Positions 40,300-48,604 of a DNA stretch of 64,000 nucleotides are shown here, in pieces. Location of the stretch: positions 186,001-250,000 of the forward strand of contig JBJHAX010000001.1 of assembly GCA_050480705.1 (NCBI GenBank), read 5' to 3'. The notes under the pieces were generated by a model, which was given only the letters and a program-made list of their open reading frames with translations, ran no database searches and had not been told where the DNA came from. Origin of the DNA: JBJHAX01 sp050480705 (GTDB taxonomy: Bacteria; Actinomycetota; Nitriliruptoria; Nitriliruptorales; Nitriliruptoraceae). The position numbers and the translations under genes were made by a program. Positions within the stretch are counted from its first letter, which is position 1. Every line of letters starts with the position of its first letter.

Positions 40300-41115
40300 A
40301 TGACGCAGCAGCGACTGCCGTTCGACCCGTTGCCTTTCGACGACGAAGCGGATCGGCCGATTCCGTTCGAACTGACGGCACGCGCACGGCGATCCGTCGC
40401 TCCTGACGCGCTGCCCACACTCCATGTCGTCGACGGCGACGTGGGCGCCGACGACCCCGCGGACACACGTCCCGCCCGCGCCCGCGCACTGTTGCGCGCA
40501 GGCGCCGATGCCGAGACCATCGCGGCACAGCTCGGCGTGGACGAGTTGCTCGCCCGCGCCTGGGTGGGTGACGTCGCGCCGAACGTCCGCCGGCGGATCC
40601 ACAAGCAGGAGCCGGCAACGAACGCATCGGATGTCGGCGCGCCGCCTGCACGTGATGTCCGGTGGGACAAGCGGCGTGCGGCCGCACGCGACGAGGCGCG
40701 GAGCTGGATCGACGAACGCGACGCGCAGGCCGCCCTCGCGCTCGGGATCCTGGCTGCGGGCACGACCGTCGACGCACACGGTGTCACCTACACCGGTGGT
40801 GATGCTGCGCTGGCAGCGCGCATCCTCGCACTGGTCCACGAACGCGCGGGCGCAGACCCCCATCGCGTCATAATTGTGGTGAGGATCGGGCCGCGGGTCG
40901 CAGGCGATCTCGTACGGCATCAGTGGGCGAAGGACCTCGGCGTCGAACTCGATGCAATCGCGATCGCTCGCTGGCGTCTGGCGCCCGCTCCGGATGCTGT
41001 CGAGGCGATGATTCGAATCGCCGACCCTGCCGTCGACGCCATCGTCGCAGGATGGCTCGACGTCGTGCGCGAGAGGTCCGGAAGCGACCTCGTGGCAGTC
41101 GACGTGGCGAACTGA
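40300..41115 (+). CDS. Unrecognised protein downstream of rpoD, with possible helix-turn-helix
   Basis: A 271-residue soluble protein that I cannot place in a family. Residues 55-85 (ARALLRAGADAETIAAQLGVDELLARAWVGD) look like a helix-turn-helix. The second half is an alpha/beta domain with RVIIVVRIGPRVAGDLVRHQWAKDLGVELDAI, and ends IVAGWLDVVRERS. The ATG at 40300 follows GGGAGG. It starts 169 bases after rpoD. The gap has a GC-rich hairpin across the rpoD stop (40122-40136) and a TTGTCA and TACGGT further on. A DNA-associated role is a guess. Confidence 0.6.
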   Translation: MTQQRLPFDPLPFDDEADRPIPFELTARARRSVAPDALPTLHVVDGDVGADDPADTRPARARALLRAGADAETIAAQLGVDELLARAWVGDVAPNVRRRIHKQEPATNASDVGAPPARDVRWDKRRAAARDEARSWIDERDAQAALALGILAAGTTVDAHGVTYTGGDAALAARILALVHERAGADPHRVIIVVRIGPRVAGDLVRHQWAKDLGVELDAIAIARWRLAPAPDAVEAMIRIADPAVDAIVAGWLDVVRERSGSDLVAVDVAN

Positions 41116-41155
41116 CACGACTGGCCCCGCGTCGGCGTGTGCCGGCATCGCCGAG

Positions 41156-41161
41156 TAGCCT
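41156..41161 (+). promoter_or_regulatory. Predicted -10 box of a leaderless gene
   Basis: TAGCCT lies 7 bases ahead of the oxidoreductase ATG at 41169, and no ribosome site is present in between. Transcription would begin at or very near the start codon. Confidence 0.4.
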
Positions 41162-41168
41162 TCGCGCG

Positions 41169-42131
41169 ATGTTCGCCGTCACCCTCGCCTCCGCCTCCGC
41201 CGACGACCCGTTCTCCGGACTTCGGCTGGGCGACCACCCGGACCCCGAGCCGCCCGACGGGTGGGAAGTCGTCGAGGTCCGTGCCGCTGCGCTCAACCGG
41301 CACGAGTTGTGGGCTCTGCAGGGTGTCGGCATCGACACCTCCCGGTTGCCGCTCGTCCTCGGCTGCGACGCCTCGGGCGTGACACGCGACGGCACGCCTG
41401 TTGTGGTACACGCGGTCATCGGCGACGACCTCGGCGACGACGAGACGCTCACACGCAATCTGTCGGTGCTATCCGAGTACTACGACGGCACGTTGGCTGA
41501 CAAAGTGGCCGTGCCGCGCCGCAATCTCATTCCCAAACCGGCGGCGCTGTCGTTCGAAGAGGCAGCCTGCCTGCCCGTGGCCTGGCTGACCGCGTACCGG
41601 ATGCTGTTCACCCGCGCACAGCTGCTGCCTGGGCAACGCGTGCTCGTCCAGGGAGCAGGCGGCGGGGTTGCGACAGCGGCGATCATGCTCGCCCGCGCCG
41701 CAGGCGCCCACGTGACCGCGAGCAGCCGCGACGAGTGGAAGCGTGCGCGCGCGCTCGAAATCGGCGCGCACGAGGTGATCGCTCCGGGTGAGCTCGTCGC
41801 CAAGCGTGTCGATGTGGTCGTCGAGACGGTCGGCGCGGCGACGTGGAACCATTCGCTCAAGGCACTCGAAGCGGGCGGAGTCGTCGTGATCGCGGGAGCG
41901 ACGACGGGTGGTGGACCGCCAGCCGATCTGAACCGGATCTTCTACCGGCAACTGCGCGTCGTGGGGTCGCTCGTGGGGACACGCGCTGAATTCGTGCGCC
42001 TGCTCGGGTTCCTCGACGCCACCGGCCTGCGGCCCGTCATCGACGACGTGATGCCCATGGAGCAGGCCCGCGAAGCCCTCGAACGCCTCGACAGCGGCGA
42101 GGTGTTCGGCAAGCTCGTCCTCACCCGCTGA
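41169..42131 (+). CDS. Zinc-independent quinone oxidoreductase-like dehydrogenase (MDR family)
   Basis: A 320-residue medium-chain dehydrogenase/reductase. The GroES-like domain includes VEVRAAALNRHELWALQG and LPLVLGCDASGVT; the Rossmann motif is VLVQGAGGGVATAAIMLARAAGAHV, and the GFG-like VVETVGAATWNHSLKALEAGGVVVIAGATTGG follows. There is no catalytic-zinc Cys pattern, so it fits NADPH:quinone reductase-like members. It probably reduces small quinones or enones. Its neighbours do not point to a pathway. The message appears leaderless. Confidence 0.88.
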   Translation: MFAVTLASASADDPFSGLRLGDHPDPEPPDGWEVVEVRAAALNRHELWALQGVGIDTSRLPLVLGCDASGVTRDGTPVVVHAVIGDDLGDDETLTRNLSVLSEYYDGTLADKVAVPRRNLIPKPAALSFEEAACLPVAWLTAYRMLFTRAQLLPGQRVLVQGAGGGVATAAIMLARAAGAHVTASSRDEWKRARALEIGAHEVIAPGELVAKRVDVVVETVGAATWNHSLKALEAGGVVVIAGATTGGGPPADLNRIFYRQLRVVGSLVGTRAEFVRLLGFLDATGLRPVIDDVMPMEQAREALERLDSGEVFGKLVLTR

Positions 42132-42135
42132 GGCT

Positions 42136-42157
42136 CACCCTGCGAAACGCGGGGGTG
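42136..42157 (+). terminator. Hairpin after the oxidoreductase gene
   Basis: CACCC (42136-42140) and GCG pair with CGC and GGGTG (42153-42157) around an AAA loop, with one bulge. It starts 5 bases after the stop codon and just precedes the 3' end of the convergent tRNA-Asn gene. Confidence 0.35.
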
Positions 42158-42163
42158 GCGGTG

Positions 42164-42240
42164 TGGCTCCGGGGGCCGGGCTCGAACCGGCGACATCTCG
42201 ATTAACAGTCGAGCGCTCTGCCAAACTGAGCTACCCCGGA
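42164..42240 (-). tRNA. tRNA-Asn (anticodon GTT)
   Basis: On the minus strand the 77 bases fold as a full cloverleaf: acceptor TCCGGGG with CCCCGGA, D-arm GCTC/GAGC, anticodon stem CTCGA/TCGAG around loop CTGTTAA (anticodon GTT), and T-arm GCCGG-TTCGAGC-CCGGC. The discriminator is G, and the 3' CCA is encoded. Confidence 0.95.
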
Positions 42241-42409
42241 AGGTTGTGACGGATTCGCATCGCAGCCACCCTGCCTGTCAACGGTGGTGTCATCGTTCGG
42301 GCAGGCAGCAGCCGACACGGCGTCGACAGGCATTCTAGCGGCGTGTCAGCTGGCCTCGTCGCCGACCAGGCGCGGGGCCCGTCACCAGGCGGCGGGAACG
42401 AGGGCGTCC

Positions 42410-42823
42410 CTACAGCCCGACGCAGCGTGCGAGGTCGGCCCACGCGTCACCGCAGGCAGTCTGCAAGGCGCGGAAGGTCAGCGCGAAGGCGATGAATGCC
42501 CCCCATGCCAGGCCGACGTACTCCCTCGTTTCGCGGCGCAGCGCAGCCAGACGGCCGCCGATGATCGCGATCAGAGGAAACAGCGACCCGTACAGGTAGT
42601 GCAGCCACACCAACGGCTCGCCCAGGACGCGGCGGCCCATGAACAGCAGGACGAGGCCGACCACGACCTGCACCGCCAGCAGGTTCTCCGTCCAGTGCTG
42701 CACCGCCCACAGCGGCACCGGGGTGTCGCGCCGGCCGACGACGCGCAGTGCCAGACCCCACAGCGCGATCAGCGTGAGCAGGACGACGATCGCGATGCCG
42801 AGGTAGCGGTGGAAGGCGGTCAA
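42410..42823 (-). CDS. Four-helix membrane protein of unknown function
   Basis: A 137-residue membrane protein with four helices (IAIVVLLTLIALWGLALRVVG, ENLLAVQVVVGLVLLFMG, LYGSLFPLIAIIGGRLAAL, LAWGAFIAFALTFRALQTA). His residues in helices 2 and 3 (QHWTENLL, WLHYLYG) recall small cytochrome-b-like or DUF membrane proteins, but no family is certain. A TTG start at 42823 overlaps the stop of the stomatin-like gene, so it forms the third member of an nfeD-stomatin-membrane protein unit. Confidence 0.65.
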   Translation of the reverse strand: MTAFHRYLGIAIVVLLTLIALWGLALRVVGRRDTPVPLWAVQHWTENLLAVQVVVGLVLLFMGRRVLGEPLVWLHYLYGSLFPLIAIIGGRLAALRRETREYVGLAWGAFIAFALTFRALQTACGDAWADLARCVGL

Positions 42824-43590
42824 TCGCCGTTCTCGGACGCTCCTGCCTGCTCCATGAACCGCAGCAGCTCGACCGGCACGGGGAACACGAGCGTCGAGTT
42901 CTTCTCGGCGGTGATGTCCGCCAACGTCTGCAGCAGGCGCAGCTGCATCGCGCCCGACTCGGTCGCCATCACGTGGGCGGCTTCGGACAGTCGCGTTGCT
43001 GCCTCGTATTCGCCCTGGGCGTGGATGACCTTCGCGCGTCGGTCACGTTCGGCTTCGGCCTGACGTGCCATCGCCCGGCGCATCGCCTCGGGGAGCTCGA
43101 CGTCCTTGACCTCGACGAGTGTGACCTTCACGCCCCACGGGTTGGTGAGGTCGTCGATGATGATGGCCAGCCGGTCGTTGATCTCATCACGGTTGACGAG
43201 GATCTCGTCGAGTTCGACCTGCCCGAGGATGCTTCGCAACGTCGTCTGCGCCACCTGGGACGTCGCGAACAGGTAGTTCTGCACGTTGACGACCGCGTTG
43301 ACCGGTTCAGTGACGTTGAAGTAGGTCACCGCGTTCACACGAATCGTCACGTTGTCCTTGGTGATGACGTCCTGAGGCGGGATGTCCATGGTGACGGTCT
43401 GCAGGTTGACCTTCACCATCCGGTCGATGATCGGGATGATGAAGAACAACCCGGGGCCCTTCGCTCCGATCACACGACCGAGTCGGAAAATGACGCCTCG
43501 CTCGTACTCGTCCACGATCCTGATCGCGGCGATCACGATCGCCACGAGGATCGCGAGCGCGACTCCGATGCCTACTGGTGCTCCGCTCAC
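42820..43590 (-). CDS. Stomatin/slipin-type SPFH-domain membrane protein
   Basis: A 256-residue SPFH protein. An N-terminal membrane segment (VGIGVALAILVAIVIAAIRI) is followed by the SPFH domain, VDEYERGVIFRLGRVIGAKGPG, VDMI-type VTMDIPPQDVITKDNVTIRVNAV and VVNVQNYLFATSQVAQTTLRSILG. A helical coiled-coil RRAMARQAEAERDRRAKVI and EYEAATRLSEAAHVM ends it. Slipins form membrane microdomains and are paired with NfeD proteases; the nfeD gene here overlaps it by four bases (GTGA start), which supports that pairing. Confidence 0.95.
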   Translation of the reverse strand: MSGAPVGIGVALAILVAIVIAAIRIVDEYERGVIFRLGRVIGAKGPGLFFIIPIIDRMVKVNLQTVTMDIPPQDVITKDNVTIRVNAVTYFNVTEPVNAVVNVQNYLFATSQVAQTTLRSILGQVELDEILVNRDEINDRLAIIIDDLTNPWGVKVTLVEVKDVELPEAMRRAMARQAEAERDRRAKVIHAQGEYEAATRLSEAAHVMATESGAMQLRLLQTLADITAEKNSTLVFPVPVELLRFMEQAGASENGD

Positions 43591-45032
43591 GTCGTCTCCT
43601 TCGTCTCGTTGCCTGGCGGGGGTGACGATCCGTGGTCGGACGGCACCGGCGAGGCGTACAGTTCCAGGTTGTCGCGGCGCACGATCTCGACCTCGTCGCC
43701 GATGGTGAAGGTCGCCGCACCGTCGCTCGGATGGACGCGCCAGATCGATCCGTCAAGGCGGGCGTAGGCCGTCGCCTTGTCCACACGTTCGATGAATGTG
43801 CGACGCCCCAGCAGATAGTCGGATGCAGCCCGCGACGACGTGCCTCGCGTCTTGGCGACCATGATTCCTGCGAACACGACCAGGCCGAACGTCACCAGTG
43901 CGGTCGGGACGAGCACCCACAGATCGACGCCGACGCCCGTCTGCGCCTGGAACAAGAACAGGCCGCCAAGAACCAGCGCTGCGGTCCCACCGGCCGCGCC
44001 GACGCCGACCCCGGGCGCGAACAGTTCAGCGACGAACATCGCGACAGCGACCAGCAGCAGTGCGGCGCCCGCGTAGTTCACCGGCAGGATTGCGAGCGAA
44101 AACAGTGCCAGGATGAGCATCACCACCCCCGCAACGCCGCCGAGTCCCAGCCCCGGGTTGGCGATCTCGTAGAGAATTGCCAGTGTGCCAAGCGACAGGA
44201 AGATGAACGCGAGATTGGGGTTCGCGAGGATCTGCAGCAATCCACGTGTGCCGGTCATCTCGTACTCGACGGTGGCCGCACCCGCGGTGCGAAGCGTGAC
44301 CGTCTCGTTGCCGACGACGACCTCGCGTCCGTCGAGGTCCTCGAGGAGCTGGTCGAGCGTCGGACTGATGACGTCGATCGCGCCGGCCTCCAGCGCGGCG
44401 CTCGAGGTCACCGAACGCCCGTCGCGGATCGAGTCGACGATGAACGCCTCGTCACGGTCGCGATGCTCGGCCAGTGCCTGTCCGAACGCGACGGTGTTCT
44501 CGACGAGTTTGCCGCCCACCTCGCCGCCCTCGAGGTCCACCGGAGTCGCGGCGCCGATCGTGGTCGCGGGCGCCATGGCCGCCACGTGCGCCGCGTATGT
44601 CACGAACGTGCCTGCGGAACCGGCGTCCGATCCGGGCGGGGTCACGTAGACGATCGTCGGCAGCGGCGCGTCGAGAAGGATGTTCGCGATCTCACGTGTC
44701 ACGTCGAGGCCGCCACCGGGGGTGTTGAGGCGGATCACCAGCGCCTCGCGCCCGTCGGCGGTCGCCTCGAGGACGGTGTCGGCGAGGTGGTCGCGGATGA
44801 CCGGTGTGATCGGCCCGTCGATGGTGGTCACCGCGACCGAGCGCGCATGGTCGGTCGCGAGCAATTCGAACGTGGGAGTGTGGGCGCCGCCGGGCGCTGC
44901 ATCCTCAGCGGCGGCAGGAGACACGAGAAGCAGTGTGCCAGCAGCCAGGAACGACAACGCGGCCGCTCGTCGCAGGGCGAGGCGTGCGCGACCTCGCAAA
45001 CCGCTGCTACGTGCACGAATGTGGCGGGCCAC
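43587..45032 (-). CDS. NfeD-type membrane serine protease (full-length, ClpP-class domain)
   Basis: A 481-residue protein. A signal/anchor segment (RAAALSFLAAGTLLLVSPAAA) precedes a ClpP-like domain with ALVIRLNTPGGGLDVTREIANILL, VYVTPPGSDAGSAGTFVTYAAHVAAM and ATTIGAATPV; the serine in the GSDAGSAG region is the likely nucleophile. Four or five membrane helices follow, then a C-terminal NfeD OB fold (FIERVDKATAYARLDGSIWRVHP). Long NfeDs cleave hydrophobic regions of their stomatin partners. GTG 45032 has GAGGACGAG upstream. It overlaps the stomatin gene. Confidence 0.92.
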   Translation of the reverse strand: MARHIRARSSGLRGRARLALRRAAALSFLAAGTLLLVSPAAAEDAAPGGAHTPTFELLATDHARSVAVTTIDGPITPVIRDHLADTVLEATADGREALVIRLNTPGGGLDVTREIANILLDAPLPTIVYVTPPGSDAGSAGTFVTYAAHVAAMAPATTIGAATPVDLEGGEVGGKLVENTVAFGQALAEHRDRDEAFIVDSIRDGRSVTSSAALEAGAIDVISPTLDQLLEDLDGREVVVGNETVTLRTAGAATVEYEMTGTRGLLQILANPNLAFIFLSLGTLAILYEIANPGLGLGGVAGVVMLILALFSLAILPVNYAGAALLLVAVAMFVAELFAPGVGVGAAGGTAALVLGGLFLFQAQTGVGVDLWVLVPTALVTFGLVVFAGIMVAKTRGTSSRAASDYLLGRRTFIERVDKATAYARLDGSIWRVHPSDGAATFTIGDEVEIVRRDNLELYASPVPSDHGSSPPPGNETKETT

Positions 45033-45060
45033 CTCGTCCTCGCATCGTTGTCGAACGATG

Positions 45061-46026
45061 CTACCGACTGTCCGAGCGGTGCTCAGCGCGTGATGCCAGC
45101 GCTGCGCCGGCGAGCACGAGGGCGGTGCCGGCGAGCGCGGAGGCGTGGACCACCTCGCTGCGTGCGGCGACTCCGAGCACGATCGCGACGATGGGGACGA
45201 AATAGATGGCGATCGACCCTCTCGGTCCACCGACCCGTCCGACCAGGGTGGTCATCAGCACGAACGCGAGCCCGGTTCCGAGAACCCCCAGCGGGATCAT
45301 GGCCAGCGCCGGCCCCCACGCGAATGACGAGCCGGCGAGCCCGTAGATTCCGAACGGTGTGACCACGATCAGCGCCGTCACTTCGACGCGCAACAGCACG
45401 GCGAGCGCGCCGTAGCGCTGCTGCAGCGGCACGGCGAGATTCGCTGCGAGCCCATACAACACGATTGCGAGCATCACGAGGCCGGCGCCCAGCGCGGTGG
45501 CGGCCGATCCGGTGGTCCCTGCCACCGGAATCTCGGGCAGGAAGATCGCGACCATCCCTGCGAACCCGAGAATGAGGCCGAGCACCTGACGGCGAGGCGG
45601 CAGGCGGCGCAGCAGCAGCGTCGCCCATGCCGCGGTCGTCAGGGGCATCCCGCCGTTGATCATTCCTGCGACCGACGAGTCGATCCACTGTTGTGCGACG
45701 GGGAACAACAGCAGCGGGATGGCCATCCAGATCACCCCGAGCAGCGCGATGCGCGGAAGGTCCTCGCGGTCGACACGCGCGCGGCGGGCGCGAGGGACCA
45801 GCGCCAGCGCCGCTGCGCCGAGTCCCACACGCGCCCAGGTGATCAACCCGGGCTCGAACGATTCCAGTCCGATGTCCATCAACACGAACGACGAACCCCA
45901 GATGGTCGCGATGACCGCGAGCAACGCCCAGTCGGACGGACCGAAGGCGTCGAGATTGGTGCCCGACGAGGTGGTGAGAAGTCTGCGTCGCGACGCGGCG
46001 TGTGGTGTTGCTGGGGTCTCGCGCAC
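45061..46026 (-). CDS. EamA/DMT-superfamily transporter
   Basis: A 321-residue protein with ten membrane helices. EamA repeat one begins WALLAVIATIWGSSFVLMDIGLESFEP, repeat two ALGAGLVMLAIVLYGLAANLAVP and ends VPIVAIVLGVAARSEVVHASALAGTALVLAG. The GTG at 46026 is chosen because GGGAG lies 6 bases ahead; an ATG at 46065 would add 13 residues. It is divergent from the lipoprotein dehydrogenase. Probably a metabolite exporter; no substrate clue. Confidence 0.87.
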   Translation of the reverse strand: MRETPATPHAASRRRLLTTSSGTNLDAFGPSDWALLAVIATIWGSSFVLMDIGLESFEPGLITWARVGLGAAALALVPRARRARVDREDLPRIALLGVIWMAIPLLLFPVAQQWIDSSVAGMINGGMPLTTAAWATLLLRRLPPRRQVLGLILGFAGMVAIFLPEIPVAGTTGSAATALGAGLVMLAIVLYGLAANLAVPLQQRYGALAVLLRVEVTALIVVTPFGIYGLAGSSFAWGPALAMIPLGVLGTGLAFVLMTTLVGRVGGPRGSIAIYFVPIVAIVLGVAARSEVVHASALAGTALVLAGAALASRAEHRSDSR

Positions 46027-46171
46027 GACGAACTCCCGATGACCTGCGTGCGATGCAGCGACCATCGCGTACGGAATACCGACCGGTCCGGTCAACGTAC
46101 CCAAGGATGCATCCGACGCGGCGTGGTGCTCGTGGTCCTCGTAGCCTCGCACGGCGAGGAAAGGCACGCAC

Positions 46172-47419
46172 GTGGCAGCGACGAAGGGCTCGACATCGCC
46201 CGGACCGACCCGCAGCTGGGTGCTCTTGGTCATGGCGGCAGCATTGCTGGCCGCGTGCGCGACGGGCGAGGACCCTGCAGACGAGGCCGACGGCGCACAA
46301 CCGCCACTCGAGACCGGGCAGGAGCAGCTGCCGCCCGAGGAGCCGGTCGAGGCCCCGGACCGCGAGGCGATTCCCGGCGGCCCCCCTGATCTCGAGGTCC
46401 CGGTGACGCTGACCGCGGTTGCTGAACTCGGCGCCGCGATCGCCGGTGCCGTCGGGCCTGACGGCACGCTCTACCTCGCTGACCGCAGCGGGACCGTGCA
46501 TGCGCTCGAACCGGACGGTGTCGGGGCGCCGGTCGTCGATCTTTCTGACGAGACGACGGTTGACTCCGAGCGAGGCCTGCTCGGGCTTGCGTTCGCCGCT
46601 GACGGCTCCGAGCTGTTCGTGTCCTACACCGACCTCGCAGGCGACAGTGTCATCGAGGCGTTCGCGGTCGACGACGCCGGCATCGACGCCGAGCGTCGTC
46701 GGACCGTGCTCACGCTCGACCAGCCGTTCGGCAACCACAACGGCGGCGACATTCGGGTCGGTCCCGACGGGATGCTCTACATCGGCTTCGGCGACGGCGG
46801 AGGGGGAGGAGATCCTCTCGATGCCGGCCAGGACCTCACGACCTGGCTCGGCGCGATGCTTCGGATCGATCCGTCGGTCGACCCCTACCAGGTCCCCGGC
46901 GACAACCCGTTCGTCGGCAACGACGACGTACGCGATGAGATTTTCGCCTTCGGTTTGCGCAACCCTTGGCGCTTCTCGTTCGACGCCGAGACAGGCGCGC
47001 TCTGGATCGCCGACGTCGGCCAGAACAGCCGCGAGGAGATCAACGTCCTCGACCCGGTCGCGGACACGGGCGCGAACCTGGGCTGGAATCTCATGGAGGG
47101 CACGCTTCCGTTCGCCGGCGACGAGCCCGAGGACCACCACCGACCTGTCCACGAGTACGACACGACCTCGGCGCGCTGTGCGGTCACCGGCGGCGAGGTG
47201 TATCGCGGTGAGGCGATCCCCGAACTCGTCGGTGCCTACCTCTACAGCGACTACTGCGAGGGCAGGGTGCGCGCCCTGGTGGTCGACGACGGGCACGTTG
47301 TCGATGAAGGCGACCTCGGGGTCGACGCCGGGCGTGTGGTGTCCTTCGCCGCGGACGCGCGCGGCGAGGTGTACGTGCTCACGCTCGAAGGCCAGGTTTG
47401 GCGGCTCGACCCGGCGTGA
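46172..47419 (+). CDS. PQQ-dependent sugar dehydrogenase-like lipoprotein (glucose/sorbosone dehydrogenase family)
   Basis: A 415-residue exported lipoprotein. The signal peptide ends in the lipobox LLAAC (Cys29 or so), followed by an acidic, Pro-rich linker. The beta-propeller has GLLGLAFAADG, DQPFGNHNGGDIRVGPDGMLYIGFGDGG, AFGLRNPWRFSFDAETGALWIADVGQNSREEIN and GGEVYRGEAIPELVGAYLYSDYCEGRV, all typical of the GSDH/Hhip family that binds PQQ and calcium. Soluble glucose dehydrogenases and aldose dehydrogenases are relatives. It would oxidise sugars outside the membrane; no PQQ biosynthesis gene is in the window. Confidence 0.9.
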   Translation: MAATKGSTSPGPTRSWVLLVMAAALLAACATGEDPADEADGAQPPLETGQEQLPPEEPVEAPDREAIPGGPPDLEVPVTLTAVAELGAAIAGAVGPDGTLYLADRSGTVHALEPDGVGAPVVDLSDETTVDSERGLLGLAFAADGSELFVSYTDLAGDSVIEAFAVDDAGIDAERRRTVLTLDQPFGNHNGGDIRVGPDGMLYIGFGDGGGGGDPLDAGQDLTTWLGAMLRIDPSVDPYQVPGDNPFVGNDDVRDEIFAFGLRNPWRFSFDAETGALWIADVGQNSREEINVLDPVADTGANLGWNLMEGTLPFAGDEPEDHHRPVHEYDTTSARCAVTGGEVYRGEAIPELVGAYLYSDYCEGRVRALVVDDGHVVDEGDLGVDAGRVVSFAADARGEVYVLTLEGQVWRLDPA

Positions 47420-47427
47420 GGCGTCGG

Positions 47428-47458
47428 GCATCGGCTTCGCATGCTGGCGTGCCGATGC
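47428..47458. terminator. Hairpin between convergent genes
   Basis: GCATCGG (47428-47434) and CCGATGC (47452-47458) pair perfectly around a 17-base loop, between the sugar dehydrogenase stop and the stop of the convergent transporter. No T-tract. Confidence 0.33.
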
Positions 47459-47471
47459 GGCGCGCCGCGGC

Positions 47472-48302
47472 TCACGCGACCAGCGCCGCGGTGGCGGTGA
47501 GGGCGAGGACGACGCCGGCGGACTGCAGCAACGTGAGCCGCTCGTGGAGCATCTGACGGGCGAGCAGCAGAGCGACCACCGGGTACAGCGACGTCAGCAG
47601 CGATGCGAGGCTGAGAATGCCGGTGCGCGTCGCCACCAGGAACAGCACGTTGGCTGCCATGTCGGTCGTGCCGGAGAGCAACACGAGCCCGAAGGTCGGG
47701 CCGGTCTTTGCGCGTGCGGAGACGAACGGCAGGGCTGCGAGCAGGGCAGCGGTCCCGGCGGTTCGGGCACCGAGGAGTGGCCACAGTCCGGAATCGGGCG
47801 GCGTCGCATCGAGTACGACGAAGAAGAACCCGAAGAACGCGCCCGCGATGAACGCGACCGCAGGCCCCCTGGCTCCGTACGCGCGGATCGACGCGCCGGG
47901 AGACCAGGCGACGAGCACGACGGCGATAAGGCCCCCGACGACGCCGGCGCGTTGCAGGGCCGAGAGGTGGTCACCAGCGATCAGCACACCCCATGCGACG
48001 GGCACCCCTGCGCCGACCACCGCGGAGATCGGCGAGATCACGCCGATCGGTCCGACCGCCATCGAACGCATGTAGAGGACCAGTCCGAGATTGCCGAACG
48101 TCCCCGCCAGCGCCCCGAGCCACAATGCGCGCGCCGAGGGTTGACCGGCGGTGAGCAGCAGCGCGATGGCCAGGATCGGAAAGCCCGCCAGCTGCAGCCC
48201 GATCGAGACGCGAAGCGCAGAGCTGCGCCGGGTGGCCAGCGCGCCGGTGAAGTCGGCAACGCCGAACGACACCGCAGCGCCCAGCGCAGCCAGAGCCCCC
48301 AA
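47472..48302 (-). CDS. EamA/DMT-superfamily transporter
   Basis: A 276-residue ten-helix membrane protein with two DMT repeats. The first begins LAALGAAVSFGVADFTGALATRR; the second has FIAGAFFGFFFVVLDATPPDSG and ends SLYPVVALLLARQMLHERLTLLQSAGVVLALTATA, the typical final EamA segment. The only start that fits is TTG at 48302, with GGAAGG about 8 bases ahead. It lies between a convergent sugar dehydrogenase and the tRNA-Met. Substrate unknown. Confidence 0.85.
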   Translation of the reverse strand: MGALAALGAAVSFGVADFTGALATRRSSALRVSIGLQLAGFPILAIALLLTAGQPSARALWLGALAGTFGNLGLVLYMRSMAVGPIGVISPISAVVGAGVPVAWGVLIAGDHLSALQRAGVVGGLIAVVLVAWSPGASIRAYGARGPAVAFIAGAFFGFFFVVLDATPPDSGLWPLLGARTAGTAALLAALPFVSARAKTGPTFGLVLLSGTTDMAANVLFLVATRTGILSLASLLTSLYPVVALLLARQMLHERLTLLQSAGVVLALTATAALVA

Positions 48303-48474
48303 CGTGTGTGCCTTCCGGACGCCGGAACCGCCCGGAGGCCCGGGCGCTGGCAGAGGCTACAAGCACCCCGCACTACGCTCGCCCTGTCCATGGACATCTC
48401 ACCGCTGGACGTCCCCCCAGGTCCAGTCGCCGGTCCCGACGGCGAGCAGGCACGCAGGGGTACGGCACACATCC

Positions 48475-48548
48475 GGGCCGGTAGCTCAGCTGGTCAGAGC
48501 ACTCGACTCATAATCGAGGTGGCGCGGGTTCGATCCCCGCCCGGCCCA
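48475..48548 (+). tRNA. tRNA with CAT anticodon, probably elongator tRNA-Met
   Basis: The 74 bases fold with acceptor GGGCCGG/CCGGCCC, D-arm GCTC/GAGC, anticodon stem CTCGA/TCGAG around CTCATAA, and T-arm GCGGG-TTCGATC-CCCGC, discriminator A; CCA is not encoded. The pattern suits an elongator Met. A lysidine-modified tRNA-Ile2 also has CAT, and its GGGCC... acceptor is similar, so Ile2 cannot be ruled out. The initiator's three-GC-pair anticodon stem is absent. Confidence 0.85.
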
Positions 48549-48604
48549 CAGCCCGTCGCCGCCGTGGCAGGTGGCGACGGATGGCATCGCCGGGCTCGCC
48601 GGAG

